A DNA stretch of 64,000 nt from contig OY759266.1 in the NCBI GenBank assembly GCA_963662155.1, positions 6,809,026 to 6,873,025 on the forward strand, in the 5' to 3' direction. Position 1 is the stretch's first letter, and the number at the start of each line of letters is the position of its first letter. The notes below the pieces were generated by a model that was given only the letters and a program-made list of their open reading frames with translations, was not told the origin of the DNA and ran no database searches. The translations under genes and the position numbers were made by a program. Below are positions 12,072 through 26,599 of this stretch, in pieces. Source of the DNA: Lamellibrachia columna. Its lineage: Eukaryota > Annelida > Polychaeta > Sabellida > Siboglinidae.

Positions 12072-13065
12072 CTATAACCAACAGACCAACGAGCACCGCT
12101 AAGAAGCAGTGATAAGGTGCTGACAATGTGCTGGCTTCTTTCCAAAAGGTAATTAAGGCTCAACAAGGCTTGCGCAGATTAGAAACGCTGACACCAAAAC
12201 TGTCAAAGTCATCGACTCGAAGCCTATCTACCTCCGTCTAAACCTATCTTAAACTTATCTCAGAAGGTTTTTGGAAACGAGCCAACAACTACACGGGTAA
12301 ACACAGCTATTGTAACCCGCGTGCAATATAACAGTGCAACCCTATCCTTGCCACCCGGGGCTGTTTGGGTTGCAATGTCGCGGCGAGTAGAGCGCGTTAT
12401 CGGTAACCGCGGTTGAAAGCCGAGGCCGATCGTATCGGATGGCCGAGGCGCCGATAACGTCCGACGTCGCATCAAACACAGTCGCGCTGGTGGTCCGATG
12501 TCCCTCCACATTTAGGGGTTAGACCACTGTTGGCCTTCCTGTTTATTGTTTATTTATACGAATGTAGGGCGTATTAAATTGCGATATGTGAATTTAAACA
12601 ATTCATAATGATGTGACATAAGTGCAATTGAGCAGGCATATTCACAGGTATATTTGTAGAAGCTATTGGCTGTGAAATTGTGCATTTATTTGAGAGTTTA
12701 ATAGGCGGAGGATTTATGGGAATTGTTTTGCTATGGGCAACGTGGGCGCATGAATACATGGCTATTTTTGTCAAAATTGATGGGCATCTCACGTCGGGGC
12801 ATTTTAAAAGAGCTGGAGGTATGTAATTGTGATAAAAATTTGGTCAGTATGTCAATGATATGATAGCAGTTGCCGTAACAAAAATTCAGAATTTTTGATG
12901 GTCACGTTTTCTTATAATCAGACAAAACGTTAACATGGCCACCAATGCAATTCTCAACAGTGGTCTGACTCCTTTAGGCAGATTGGAAATCAATATTTTA
13001 ACCCCGTTTCACGTTAACATTATGCGCAACCACAACCACGATCAACTGGCCAATAGGATTTATCT
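12072..13065. other. non-coding stretch, nothing recognised
   Basis: Open frames of 83 and 72 codons on the - strand (12260-12511 and 12574-12792) do not resemble any family I know. Confidence 0.5.
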
Positions 13066-13250
13066 GAAATGATATCATACCTTACGCATTGACATATCAT
13101 ATCATATCATATCATACCTTACGCATTGACATATCATATCATATCATATCATACCTTACGCATTGACATATCATATCATATCATATCATACCTTACGCAT
13201 TGACATATCATATCATATCATATCATACCTTACGCATTGACATATACTTA
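13066..13250. repeat. 37-bp tandem repeat with nested ATATC pentamers, 4 copies
   Basis: Each unit is CCTTACGCATTGAC followed by several CATAT/ATATC pentamers, so a 5-bp period sits inside the 37-bp period. Confidence 0.9.
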
Positions 13251-13520
13251 CATGACTGTTCCTTCCCGACATTTGACCTCTTGACTTTTTGCTGGCTAAG
13301 ATTCGTATTGTATGTGAAGCCAAGTTTAAGGGCCATTGAAACATGGTGTAGTCAGCCTTGAGTATTTTCGGCGCACAAATTTTGACGTAACATATAAGTT
13401 CCAGCTAATCACACCACAATCCGCGGAACTCTTCGCTACGCTTGACCAAGCATCATGTAAATGTCGAACGTTTTCTGTTCGTAGAAGATCTTGAATTGAT
13501 CCAAGTTATTTCACCAATCA

Positions 13521-13632
13521 GATATTACTGTCGTGTGTCATGTTGTAAACATCATCATATATTACTGTCGTGTGTCATGTTGTAAACATCATCAGATATT
13601 ACTGTCGTGTGTCATGTTGTAAACATCATCAG
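13521..13632. repeat. 37-bp tandem repeat, 3 copies
   Basis: Each unit carries ATATTACTGTCGTGTGTC then ATGTTGTAAACATCATCA. Confidence 0.9.
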
Positions 13633-13679
13633 TGCTGACACGTTTTCTCTAGCAAAAAAAAAACAGCATATAAAGTTGA

Positions 13680-13753
13680 GAATATGAATATGAATATGAA
13701 TATGAATATGAATATGAATATGAATATGAATATGAATATGAATATGAATATGA
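13680..13753. repeat. (GAATAT)n hexanucleotide repeat
   Basis: About 12 perfect units. The Met-Asn frame on + and Ile-Phe frame on - are by-products. Confidence 0.95.
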
Positions 13754-14036
13754 GGCGAAAAGAGAATATGAGGCGAAAGTCCAGAATTTCAAAAAGTTTT
13801 TGGTTCTCTGGATCAGGCCTGGGGTCAATTACATTACGATGTAATATATTACTATTACTGTGTTTCATTTCTATTACTATTATTATTACACCCTGCAGGC
13901 AAAGTAATATATTACTATTACTATTACATATGAATCATTTACTATTATTATTATATTTTTTCATTGCAACCATTTGCTTTCGATTAAACATTTTATAGTG
14001 CGTGCAGGCGTATAGTGCTATATATTATAACTTTCC

Positions 14037-14128
<92 letters not shown>
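14037..14128. repeat. (CAA)n trinucleotide repeat
   Basis: About 30 uninterrupted CAA/ACA units. Confidence 0.97.
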
Positions 14129-15073
14129 CTCATTATTCAAGCAATCATCAGTAATCTACAATGACAGAAGAATTCCATCTGAATATACGCCACAACATGT
14201 CAGCCAGTATTATAGAGACACAAGGACTCATTTCAGATTTGCTCAAACCAGATAATAAATAAATAATTGTTTGAAGTGTATCCTTTCATCAGGTGATGCC
14301 GAGATATTCCTTTTGTTGTTGCTCACACACATTCGTGGCTTTGTTTGGAGTTTATAGTAGAATGCAGTTGTGCTGTGTGAGGCGTCAGAATGTTTCCTTT
14401 GAACTGCTTCTGCTGATCAAATTATACAAAGAACCAATACAGTTATTTGTATAAACTGTACCTGGCTTCATAGCCTTGGTTGTCTTACCCATTGTCTTTG
14501 TAGACTGTTGGAGTAAGGCAGCATTAATCCAAATTGTAACAGAAATGTAATAGCTCAATTACTATTACATTGCCTTATATTATTATTACTATTACATTGT
14601 GTTCTGTTCCATCTATTACTATTACTTGAAAAAATTAATAATTATTATTACTATTACAATTACAGTGTAACTGACTGCAGGCCTGCTCTAGGTGCAGAAT
14701 GCTTTCATAAAGAATCAAATGGGTATTTAAATTTAAGAGCGAACGAAAAGCAATGGCACGCTTAATAATGCTTAAATAATCAAGTATTCAGCAGATCTGC
14801 TGAAACCTAATTCCTCTCGGAGGAGGACAAATGTTCTTATTTCGCCGGGCTGCTATGACTGGTGAAAACACCGCACGCCGCTGCTGCGGAAGCCGCGTAA
14901 ACACAACAATGCTTTTCCAGGAAACGTCGCGTCTTGGATATGTTCATTTGAAGTTGATAGATTCTTGAAGCGTCTATCGGGAAGAGACGTGGATCAGATG
15001 ACGTGAGGAGAAACGCAATTTGAGTAGGTTATCTTGAAAGAATATACTCGAGTGACACACTCGGGCGACGGGG
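14129..15073. other. non-coding stretch, AT-rich with ATTACT motifs
   Basis: Between about 14545 and 14665 the motif CTATTACATT/ATTACTATTAC recurs irregularly. The same motif also occurs at 13840-13950. No gene recognised. Confidence 0.55.
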
Positions 15074-15960
15074 CAATGTTGCTATTGCAATACCACATAT
15101 TGCTTGTCTAAGTTGTTAAACAGTGTAGCTATTGCAATGACACCTTATACCTATTATTTGTCTAAGTTGTGAGACAGTGTAGCTATTGCAATGACACCTA
15201 CTGCTTGTCTAGGTTGTAAGACAGTGTAGCTATTGCAATACCTACTGCTTGTCTAGGTTGTGAGACAGTGTAGCTATTGCAATGACACCTACTGTTTGTC
15301 TAGGTTGTAAGACAGTGTAGCTATTGCAATGACACCTACTGTTTGTCTAGGTTTTGAGACAGTGTAGCTATTGCAATGACACCTACTGCTTGTCTAGGTT
15401 GTAAGACAGTGTAGCTATTGCAATGATACCTACTGCTTGTCTAGGTTGTGAGACAGTGTAGCTATTGCAATGACACCTACTGTTTGTCTAGGTTGTAAGA
15501 CAGTGTAGCTATTGCAATGATACCTACTGCTTGTCTAGGTTGTGAGACAGTGTAGCTATTGCAATGACACCTACTGCTTGTCTAGGTTGTAAGACAGTGT
15601 AGCTATTGCAATGACACCTACTGTTTGTCTAGGTTGTAAGACAGTGTAGCTATTGCAATGACACCTACTGCTTGTCTAGGTTGTGAGACAGTGTAGCTAT
15701 TGCAATGACACCTACTGTTTGTCTAGGTTGTAAGACAGTGTAGCTATTGCAATGACATAATTATATTGGTTGTCTTGTTTGTGAGAGAGTATAACTATTC
15801 CAAAGACAGTGTTTGCTTGTCTAGGTCGTGTGACAGTGTAGCTATTGCAATGACATATTATATTGTTTGTCTATGTTGTGAGACAAGGTAGCTATTGCAA
15901 TTACATATATTATTGTTTGTCTAAGTTGTGAGATGGTGTAGCTATTGCAATAACAAAGAT
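15074..15960. repeat. 47-bp minisatellite, about 18 units
   Basis: The unit contains CCTACTGCTTGTCTAGG, then GACAGTGTAGCTATTGCAAT. Central units are nearly identical; both ends, especially after about 15755, are diverged. Confidence 0.93.
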
Positions 15961-16162
15961 TGTTTATATCGGGCGGTAGGAAAATGCAGTTGTTGCAACA
16001 TAATATTGATTGTAGTCGTTTTCAAAAAGCGGGGATGAAGATATTATCTCATTATAACTCATTATTCACATAACACGGGTAAAACGAAAACGCAAGGATT
16101 ACGGATTAAGAGGACAGGGGCCTTTCTGTAACTAGAACGAGATCCAGGTGGATGCAACGGAT

Positions 16163-16243
16163 AGTACTCGGAGGTCATGACCCGAAATAGTACTCGTAGG
16201 TCATGACCCGAAATAGTACTCGGCGGTCATGACCCGAAATAGT
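16163..16243. repeat. 26-bp tandem repeat with a GGTCATGACC palindrome, 3 copies
   Basis: Each unit holds AGTACTCG then AGGTCATGACCCGAAAT (one copy has CGGTCA). GGTCATGACC is a perfect 10-bp palindrome. Confidence 0.85.
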
Positions 16244-16675
16244 AGGACATACAATTAAATATTGTTTGGATGCGGGTCAGGAATGAGGGAATTATATCTA
16301 TCAATCTACCGATTGCACATTATTTCTTTCTCCCTGACAGCTATTCCACGGTCTTGCTCTTTATAACGTGTGTAAACACAAAGCATGGCCACTGGGCATT
16401 TCCGGCGTCGGGAGTTTAATTAAAAGGTCCACATCAGACGACAAACATCCTATGGTCGCCATAACAAATTACAGCGATACGCGAGAAATGCATCGATATT
16501 TCGAATGAGCCACGTGACGGAGTATCGCACGTCAATGACCACCTGAAAGGTGCTTACCTATTACCGACACCTGTTCACCTTGCCCATTGCCTTCTAAGCA
16601 CCGCGCTGAATGTCGTATATGCGTTCAGCGCCGGTGTAGTATTGTAAATAGACCCCCGTGCAAACGGACTCGGGG
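16244..16675. other. non-coding stretch, nothing recognised
   Basis: No repeat or coding signal seen. Confidence 0.5.
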
Positions 16676-16850
16676 TCCATTTACCACAGTGGTCCATTTA
16701 CTACAGTGGTCCATTTACCACAGTGGTCCAATTACCACAGTGGTCCAATTACCACAGTGGTCCATTTACCACAGTGGTCCATTTACCACAGTGGTCCATT
16801 TACCACAGTGGTCCATTTACCACAGTGGTCCATTTACCACAGTGGTCCAT
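16676..16850. repeat. 17-bp minisatellite with ACCACAGTGGT dyad, about 10 units
   Basis: The unit is CCATTTACCACAGTGGT (CCAATTACC in two copies). 17 is not a multiple of 3, yet all three + frames stay open because the unit lacks stop triplets. Confidence 0.93.
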
Positions 16851-17005
16851 TGAGAAAACGGGGAGAAAACGTACCCCATCTTTTCAGTTTTATTATTGGT
16901 ACATATACATATCAAGCAATGGTACTTAGGGGCATTATTTTATTTGAATTTCTATTTTAGCTCTGCTTGGATAGGGTCAGGGGGTCTGTTCTGAATGATT
17001 GTGGA

Positions 17006-17275
17006 AAATGTACCTTCCTCCTACACGTATCTTCAAAGTTCTGCTTTTGAAATAAATGAGTATTATTTAATTAATATTATTAATAGTATTAGTATGACTC
17101 GTGGAACTGAATCTAGGGCGTGGAAATGGAAATGTAATTGTGAAAAAATAGGTGTGGACCATTCTCAATGGCCATAGAAAATGTATCCTGCCACGTATCT
17201 CCCAAGTTCTACTTTTGAGATAAATTAGTACTATCTAATTAATATTATTATTACTAGCATTAGTGTGAATTGTAA
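17006..17275. repeat. diverged tandem duplication, period about 173 bp
   Basis: Two copies each hold AATGTA, CACGTATCT, AAGTTCT, CTTTTGA and an AT-rich TAATTAATATTATT stretch in the same order. Confidence 0.7.
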
Positions 17276-17457
17276 TTTACCGAATAATAATAAAGAAATG
17301 AACTGCCAAATATGTATGCCATTTAAAAAAATCATGGTTTGTAAGTATACGGAGAGATACGTGGAGCACTAGATGACTTTTGAGGGGCTGCTTTCAAAGA
17401 AAATGAGTTCTTGTGAGGACATTTCAAGGGTGTGATCATAAGAAAGCAATTGAAAGT

Positions 17458-17622
17458 GTTGTTTACACCTGGTGGTTAACGCGGGCAGGTTTACACCTGG
17501 TGGTTAACGCGGGCAGGTTTTAGCACCGTTCCAAGTTGGGCGAATAGATTAACTTCACATCAAACGGTCATGAGTCACATCAAACGGTCATGAGTCACAT
17601 CAAACGGTCATGAGTCAAAATT
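17458..17622. repeat. two short tandem duplications (29 bp x2; 20 bp x3)
   Basis: TTTACACCTGGTGGTTAACG occurs twice at 17463-17520. CACATCAAACGGTCATGAGT occurs three times at about 17557-17617. Confidence 0.85.
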
Positions 17623-17639
17623 TATTGAAATGGATTTTG

Positions 17640-17840
17640 TTGTTACAGTAATAACCTATTGGGTCCATTTTTATGTGGATTCCACAACGTAAAATAGACC
17701 GGGTCCATTTACCACTGTCCACTTTCCACATTGAAAAATGGACCGGGGTCCATTTTCAGCGTGGTAAATTGACCCGTGTCCATATTTCACAGTGGAAAAT
17801 GGACCGGGGGGTCCATTTACCACGGGGGTCCATTTACAAT
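17640..17840. repeat. degenerate relatives of the 17-bp unit
   Basis: GGTCCATTTACCAC and near copies such as GTCCATATTTCACAGTGG appear on both strands in loose order. They share the CCATTTACCAC core with the array at 16676-16850. Confidence 0.6.
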
Positions 17841-17884
17841 TCTATCTAGGCACGACCGCTTGCGTACATACGTACGTAAATGAC

Positions 17885-18180
17885 TTTACACATACATGCA
17901 TGTATGCATACATACATACATACATACATACATACATACATACATACATACATACATACATACATACATACATACATACATACATACATTCATACATGCA
18001 TGCATACATGCATACATGCATACATGCATGCATGCATGCATGTATGTATGCATGCATACATACATACATACATACATACATACATACATACATACATACA
18101 TACATACATACATACATACATACATACATACATACATACATACATACATACATGCATACATACATACATACACGTACGAA
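17885..18180. repeat. (CATA)n tetranucleotide microsatellite
   Basis: Close to 300 bp of CATA/TACA with a CATG-rich island at about 17992-18055. The Tyr-Ile-His and Cys-Met-Tyr-Val frames are microsatellite translations. Confidence 0.95.
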
Positions 18181-18883
18181 TACACGCACACACACTGGCA
18201 CCCTCGCACACAGACACATTGTGCAGAAACATTGTACAACGTGTGCATGTCGGCGTCAGTATAACAGTGTAATTGAGTTTGTCTGGCAATTTTGTTTCGT
18301 TTTTTGGTCGGACGCGTCTCCATTTTCCACTTATGTGTGAGAATAGCGGGAAGATGTGTTTACTCGCTTCGCCTACATGACTTTTCTATTTGTCAAACTC
18401 AGTCCATGTACTTTGAGCTTATTAGTCGGGTTGTGACAAACGACGCCATGTTAACTGACGTCACCTGAATGTCTGTTTCTGATTCATTGCGTGTGCGTTT
18501 ACTTCAATGGTACTCGCTCATCACAACAGACGCCGGGTATGACCCCCGTACAGTAACAGTATGATTTAATTATGCCCGCAATTTCTACCTTTGATGCATC
18601 TCGTTTTCCAACGTAACTGAGCTGATACGGTGAAGATTGTGTTTACCCAGGGCACGCTCGGATGCTTCCGCGTGGTCGTGACTCACACGACGGCCAAGGC
18701 CGGCGTCAATCACTCCGACTACTGTATTATGTGTGAAGCAAAGGAAACAAGTCTGTAAAACAGTAAGCCTACTGCAAAAACTCCGAAAGTGTGATTACAT
18801 CGACACGTTAGATGTCAGTTGCAATGGATTACATCGTGCTAAAAACGCTGCCAAGCCACAACACACAGATCCCTTACTGCGAT
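18181..18883. other. non-coding stretch, nothing recognised
   Basis: Single-copy-looking sequence without a coding or RNA signal. Confidence 0.5.
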
Positions 18884-19030
18884 CATTATGACAGCCTAGT
18901 AGGCTACTCGAGTAGCTTTCGCCTCACTATGACATTATGACAGCCTAGTAGGCTACTCGAGTAGCTTTCGCCTCACTATGACATTATGACAGCATAGTAG
19001 GCTACTCGAGTAGCTTTCGCCTCACTATCA
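18884..19030. repeat. 49-bp repeat with GCTACTCGAGTAGC palindrome, 3 copies
   Basis: Each copy holds the perfect 14-bp palindrome GCTACTCGAGTAGC, preceded by the imperfect dyad CCTAGTAGG. Confidence 0.88.
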
Positions 19031-19227
19031 ATTAATGAGCTGTGAATGTTTGATTTTAATTTATCGTAGACTTGGACAGGACAATCCTATATCGCAAACT
19101 ATGTTTGTCTTCTTTCGCGTTAAGTATGATATAATGCTTTAATAATTTATGAACTTAACAGTAGTTGTTCTTCATAGACTAATGTTGGCGCCAGAACGAG
19201 GTTATCTGCGCTACCGATTGCGTCGTT

Positions 19228-19366
19228 CATTCAGTGTAACAGTGACTGGTCCGTCATTCAATGTAACAGTGGCTGGTCCGTCATTCAATGTAACAGTGGC
19301 TGGTCCGCAATTCAGTGTAACAGTGGCTGGTCCGTCATTCAATGTAACAGTGGCTGGTCCGTCAAA
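19228..19366. repeat. 27-bp tandem repeat, 5 copies
   Basis: The unit has CATTCAATGTAACAGTGG then CTGGTCCGT. The reading frame through it (F-N-V-T-V-A-G-P-S) is open but short. Confidence 0.9.
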
Positions 19367-19444
19367 GACAGTGTGATCCAAAAGTTTGAAGAAAAAAAAA
19401 CAACTACTGTGATGTAGAAAACTTTGTCAGATAAGTTGCTAAGG

Positions 19445-21198
19445 CACTCCCGAACACACTGACAAACGGACACGGTGTTTCACTGAAGCGTATGTAAGAC
19501 ACCCCCGAACACACTGACAAACGGACACAGCGTTTCACTGAAGCGTATGTAAGACACCCCCGAACACACTGACAAACGGACACAGCGTTTCACTAAAGCG
19601 TATGTAAGACACCCCCGAACACACTGACAAACGGACACAGCGTTTCACTGAAGCGTATGTAAGACACCCCCGAACACACTGACAAACGGACACAGCGTTT
19701 CACTGAAGCGTATGTAAGACACCCCCGAACACACTGACAAACGGACACAGCGTTTCACTGAAGCGTATGTAAGACACCCCCGAACACACTGACAAACGGA
19801 CACAGCGTTTCACTGAAGCGTATGTAAGACACCCCCGAACACACTGACAAAAGGACATAGCGTTTCACTGAAGCGTATGTAAGACACCCCCGAACACACT
19901 GACAAACGGACACAGCGTTTCACTGAAGCGTATGTAAGACACTCCTGAACACACTGACAAACGGACACAGCGTTTCACTGAAGCGTATGTAAGACACTCC
20001 CGAACACACTGACAAACGGACACAGCGTTTCACTGAAGCGTATGTAAGACACACCTGAACACACTGACAAACGGACACGGCGTTTCACTGAAGCGTATGT
20101 AAGACACTCCTGAACACACTGACAAACGGACACAGCGTTTCACTGAAGCGTATGTAAGACACTCCTGAACACACTGACAAACGGACACGGCGTTTCACTG
20201 AAGCGTATGTAAGACACACCTGAACACACTGACAAACGGACACGGTGTTTCACTGAAGCGTATGTAAGACACTCCTGAACACACTGACAAACGGACACAG
20301 CGTTTCACTGAAGCGTATGTAAGACACTCCTGAACACACTGACAAACGGACACGGCGTTTCACTGAAGCGTATGTAAGACACACCTGAACACACTGACAA
20401 ACGGACACGGTGTTTCACTGAAGCGTATGTAAGACACTCCTGAACACACTGACAAACGGACACGGCGTTTCACTGAAGCGTATGTAAGACACACCTGAAC
20501 ACACTGACAAACGGACACGGCGTTTCACTGAAGCGTATGTAAGACACACCTGAACACACTGACAAACGGACACGGTGTTTCACTGAAGCGTATGTAAGAC
20601 ACACCTGAACACACTGACAAACGTACACAGTGTTTCACTGAAGCGTATGTAAGACACACCTGAACACACTGAGAAACGGACACAGTGTTTCACTGAAGCG
20701 TATTTAAGACACACCTGAACACACTGACAAACGGACACAGTGTTTCGCTGAAGCGTATGTAAGACACACCTGAACACACTGACAAACGGACACGGCGTTT
20801 CACTGAAGCGTATGTAAGACACACCTGAACACACTGACAAACGGACACGGTGTTTCACTGAAGCGTATGTAAGACACACCTGAACACACTGACAAACGTA
20901 CACAGTGTTTCACTGAAGCGTATGTAAGACACACCTGAACACACTGAGAAACGGACACAGTGTTTCACTGAAGCGTATTTAAGACACACCTGAACACACT
21001 GACAAACGGACACAGTGTTTCGCTGAAGCGTATGTAAGACACACCTGAACACACTGACAAACGGACACAGTGTTTCACTGAGGCGTATGTGAGACACCCC
21101 TGAACACACTGAGAAACAGACATAGTGTTTCACTGAGGCGTATGTAAGACACCCCTGAACACACTGAGAAACGGACACGGCGTTTCACTGAAGCGTGT
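19445..21198. repeat. 55-bp minisatellite, about 32 units
   Basis: The unit holds GAACACACTGACAAACGG, then TTTCACTGAAGCGTATG and TAAGACAC. Left-hand units carry ACCCCC, right-hand units ACACCT, so variants are grouped by position. The block at 20580-20895 recurs 275 bp (five units) later. Confidence 0.95.
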
Positions 21199-23224
<2,026 letters not shown>

Positions 23225-23350
23225 TGGTGTCACAATAGTGATTCTTCTCTTCCGTAGTAAGGCTTAATCAATATGGTGTCTTCTCTTTCGTAGTCAGGCT
23301 TAATCTGGTGTCTTCTCTTCCGTAGTCAGGCTTAATCAATCTGGTGTCTT
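23225..23350. repeat. short imperfect tandem repeat, about 3 copies
   Basis: GTCTTCTCTTCCGTAGTCAG then GCTTAATC recurs; one copy lacks CAATAT. Confidence 0.8.
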
Positions 23351-23419
23351 CTTGTTTATTTTCTGCGGCCGATCGTCGAAAGCCTCTGAAAATGTGTCAT
23401 TGACATATATCTGAATCAA

Positions 23420-25232
23420 AACTAAAGGGAGTGCACTTAGGTATGAACCAATGTATAGACAGTGAATAAACGAAAGGGAGTGCACTTAGGTATGAACCAA
23501 TGTATAGACAGTGAATAAACTAAAGTGAGTGCACTTAGGTATGAACCAATGTATAGACAGTGAATAAACGAAAGTGAGTGCACTTAGGTATGAACCAATG
23601 TATAGACAGTGAATAAACTAAAGTGAGTGCACTTAGGTATGAACCAATGTATAGACAGTGAATAAACTAAAGGGAGTGCACTTAGGTATGAACCAATGTA
23701 TAGACAGTGAATAAACGAAAGTGAGTGCACTTAGGTATCAACCAATGTATAGACAGTGAATAAACGAAAGTGAGTGCACTTAGGTATCAACCAATGTATA
23801 GACAGTGAATAAACTAAAGGGAGTGCACTTAGGTATGAACCAATGTATAGACAGTGAATAAACGAAAGTGAGTGCACTTAGGTATCAACCAATGTATAGA
23901 CAGTGAATAAACTAAAGGGAGTGCACTTAGGTATGAACCAATGTATAGACAGTGAATAAACTAAAGGGAGTGCACTTAGGTATGAACCAATGTGTAGACA
24001 GTGAATAAACGAAAGTGAGTGCACTTAGGTATCAACCAATGTATAGACAGTGAATAAACTAAAGGGAGTGCACTTAGGTATCAACCAATGTATAGACTGT
24101 GAATAAACTAAAGGGAGTGCACTTAGGTATCAACCAATGTATAGACAGTGAATAAACGAAAGTGAGTGCACTTAGGTATCAACCAATGTATAGACAGTGA
24201 ATAAACTAAAGGGAGTGCACTTAGGTATCAACCAATGTATAGACAGTGAATAAACTAAAGTGAGTGCACTTAGGTATCAACCAATGTATAGACAGTGAAT
24301 AAACTAAAGGGAGTGCACTTAGGTATCAACCAATGTATAGACAGTGAATAAACTAAAGGGAGTGCACTTAGGTATCAACCAATGTATAGACAGTAAATAA
24401 ACTAAATGGAGTGCACTTAGGTATGAACCAATGTATAGACAGTGAATAAACGAAAGTGAGTGCACTTAGGTATCAACCAATGTATAGACAGTGAATAAAC
24501 TAAAGTGAGTGCACTTAGGTATGAACCAATGTATAGACAGTGAATAAACGAAAGTGAGTGCACTTAGATATCAACCAATGTATAGACAGTGAATAAACTA
24601 AAGGGAGTGCACTTAGGTATGAACCAATGTATAGACAGTGAATAAACTAAAGTGAGTGCACTTAGGTATCAACCAATGTATAGACAGTGAATAAACTAAA
24701 GGGAGTGCACTTAGGTATCAACCAATGTATAGACAGTGAATAAACTAAAGTGAGTGCACTTAGGTATCAACCAATGTATAGACAGTGAATAAACTAAAGG
24801 GAGTGCACTTAGGTATCAACCAATGTATAGACAGTGAATAAACTAAAGGGAGTGCACTTAGGTATCAACCAATGTATAGACAGTAAATAAACTAAATGGA
24901 GTGCACTTAGGTATGAACCAATGTATAGACAGTGAATAAACGAAAGTGAGTGCACTTAGGTATCAACCAATGTATAGACAGTGAATAAACTAAAGTGAGT
25001 GCACTTAGGTATGAACCAATGTATAGACAGTGAATAAACGAAAGTGAGTGCACTTAGATATCAACCAATGTATAGACAGTGAATAAACTAAAGGGAGTGC
25101 ACTTAGGTATCAACCAATGTATAGACAGTGAATAAACTAAAGTGAGTGCACTTAGGTATCAACCAATGTATAGACAGTGAATAAACTAAAGGGAGTGCAC
25201 TTAGGTATCAACCAATGTATAGACAGTAAATA
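23420..25232. repeat. 49-bp minisatellite, about 37 units, with 490-bp higher-order period
   Basis: The unit reads GAGTGCACTTAGGTATGA, then ACCAATGTATAGACAGTG and AATAAACTAAAGG. Diagnostic variants (CAGTAAATAAACTAAATGG near 24392 and 24882; CTTAGATATC near 24565 and 25055) recur exactly 490 bp, or ten units, apart. Confidence 0.95.
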
Positions 25233-25887
25233 AACATGGAACAAAATGTCCACGGCCTCCGATAAATAATCGCTGGAACATTTAATTCTAACTTATCGAG
25301 TATTGCCTGTAGACTTAAGATTACCTACTAATTTTAGGTTGTTACTAGTTTTTGATGTAGAACTACGAACCGAGATTAAGACAAATTGGTCGAAATTTAC
25401 ACAGGCCGTGCACAATTACCGCCACATATGTTGGTTTTTCCCACCGGGACGATAAATCATTCATTAGGGGTGTTTGGTCAAAGTTCTGCCGTGGAGTTAA
25501 CACAAACCCTGTAAATATCTTGCACATTAACACATACTTAAGGCATAGCATGGTCGACGATTTACGGTCACATTAACCTTTCGTTATCGCCGGGCTAGCG
25601 GTGCAGGCGGACAATGTTTTTCTTGTAGCAGACACAAGACATTGGCTGTCTGACTGCCGCGATCCAGACGATCCGTGTCAGTCCAGATCTTCGCCTGCTG
25701 CCAACTGTCGTTATCAGAGCAAAGGTTCCGAAATAATTTAATGTCTTTCGTTTGGTCGCGCGAGGTGTATACAATTTGTTCCGCTGGGTGTGTGTGTGTT
25801 CAATGACGTTTCACTAGATGATACGTTGTTAGGAAGACGTCAAATGATAACATGTCTATTTTAGAAAGTAGTTTGTGGTTGTTTTTG
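25233..25887. other. non-coding stretch, nothing recognised
   Basis: No repeat or coding signal seen. Confidence 0.5.
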
Positions 25888-25955
25888 CCTGTCTGTCTGT
25901 CTTTATGTCTGTATGTCTGTCTGTCTGTCTGTGTGTCTGTCTGTCTGTCTGTTCC
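25888..25955. repeat. (GTCT)n microsatellite
   Basis: Interrupted TCTG tetramers. Confidence 0.93.
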
Positions 25956-26084
25956 ATCACAACTACGTCCGTTTCGCATGTATTGAGCTGACATTTTGTA
26001 GACGTGCCCGGGGGCTCATGTGGATGGACTGTACTTAAAAAAACTAAATACCCCCGGGGATTGGTGATATTACGAAGGAACCGC

Positions 26085-26194
26085 TTGACATAGATTACGT
26101 AACTCAGAATAATGGAAGTTCGTTGTTGCGAACAATTGTTAGCAACGCTATGCTTGTTTTCTACGATAGTTCCGAGTTACGTGATCTACGTCAA
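26085..26194. repeat. inverted repeat, 21-bp arms, 68-bp spacer
   Basis: TTGACATAGATTACGTAACT at 26085 pairs with the arm at 26174-26194 with two mismatches in 21 bp. Confidence 0.75.
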
Positions 26195-26413
26195 ACGTCC
26201 ACATGCATACGTTCTTTCGTACGGTACGAACGCTTCGAGAAACCGGCAGTTGAACATGATTTTCGAGGCATGAAGTTGTCATTGCCCTAGCAAAACTGTA
26301 TTGGACATAGCGGTGGCTGCCTTTTCTCCCCTGCAACGCCGGGAAACTCGGCTAGTTAATTATAATTGCATCAGCAGGATTTCGCAATCGGACTCAGTTT
26401 GCGTGTTTGCGGT

Positions 26414-26456
26414 ACAGAGACCCTACCGATTGACAAAGACAAAACAGGGTCTCTGT
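26414..26456. repeat. short perfect inverted repeat, 11-bp arms
   Basis: ACAGAGACCCT at 26414-26424 and AGGGTCTCTGT at 26446-26456, with 21 bp between. Confidence 0.75.
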
Positions 26457-26599
26457 CAAAAACAAAGAGGGGGACGCTCACTAGTCACTGTCCTTTATAA
26501 TGAGAGGGTGATTGTTTCTATAATTACCGGACGGTAATGAATCAGCGATTAATGAATCGGCGGGTCTGACGTCCTGTCCCACTGCCATGACCCACACGA

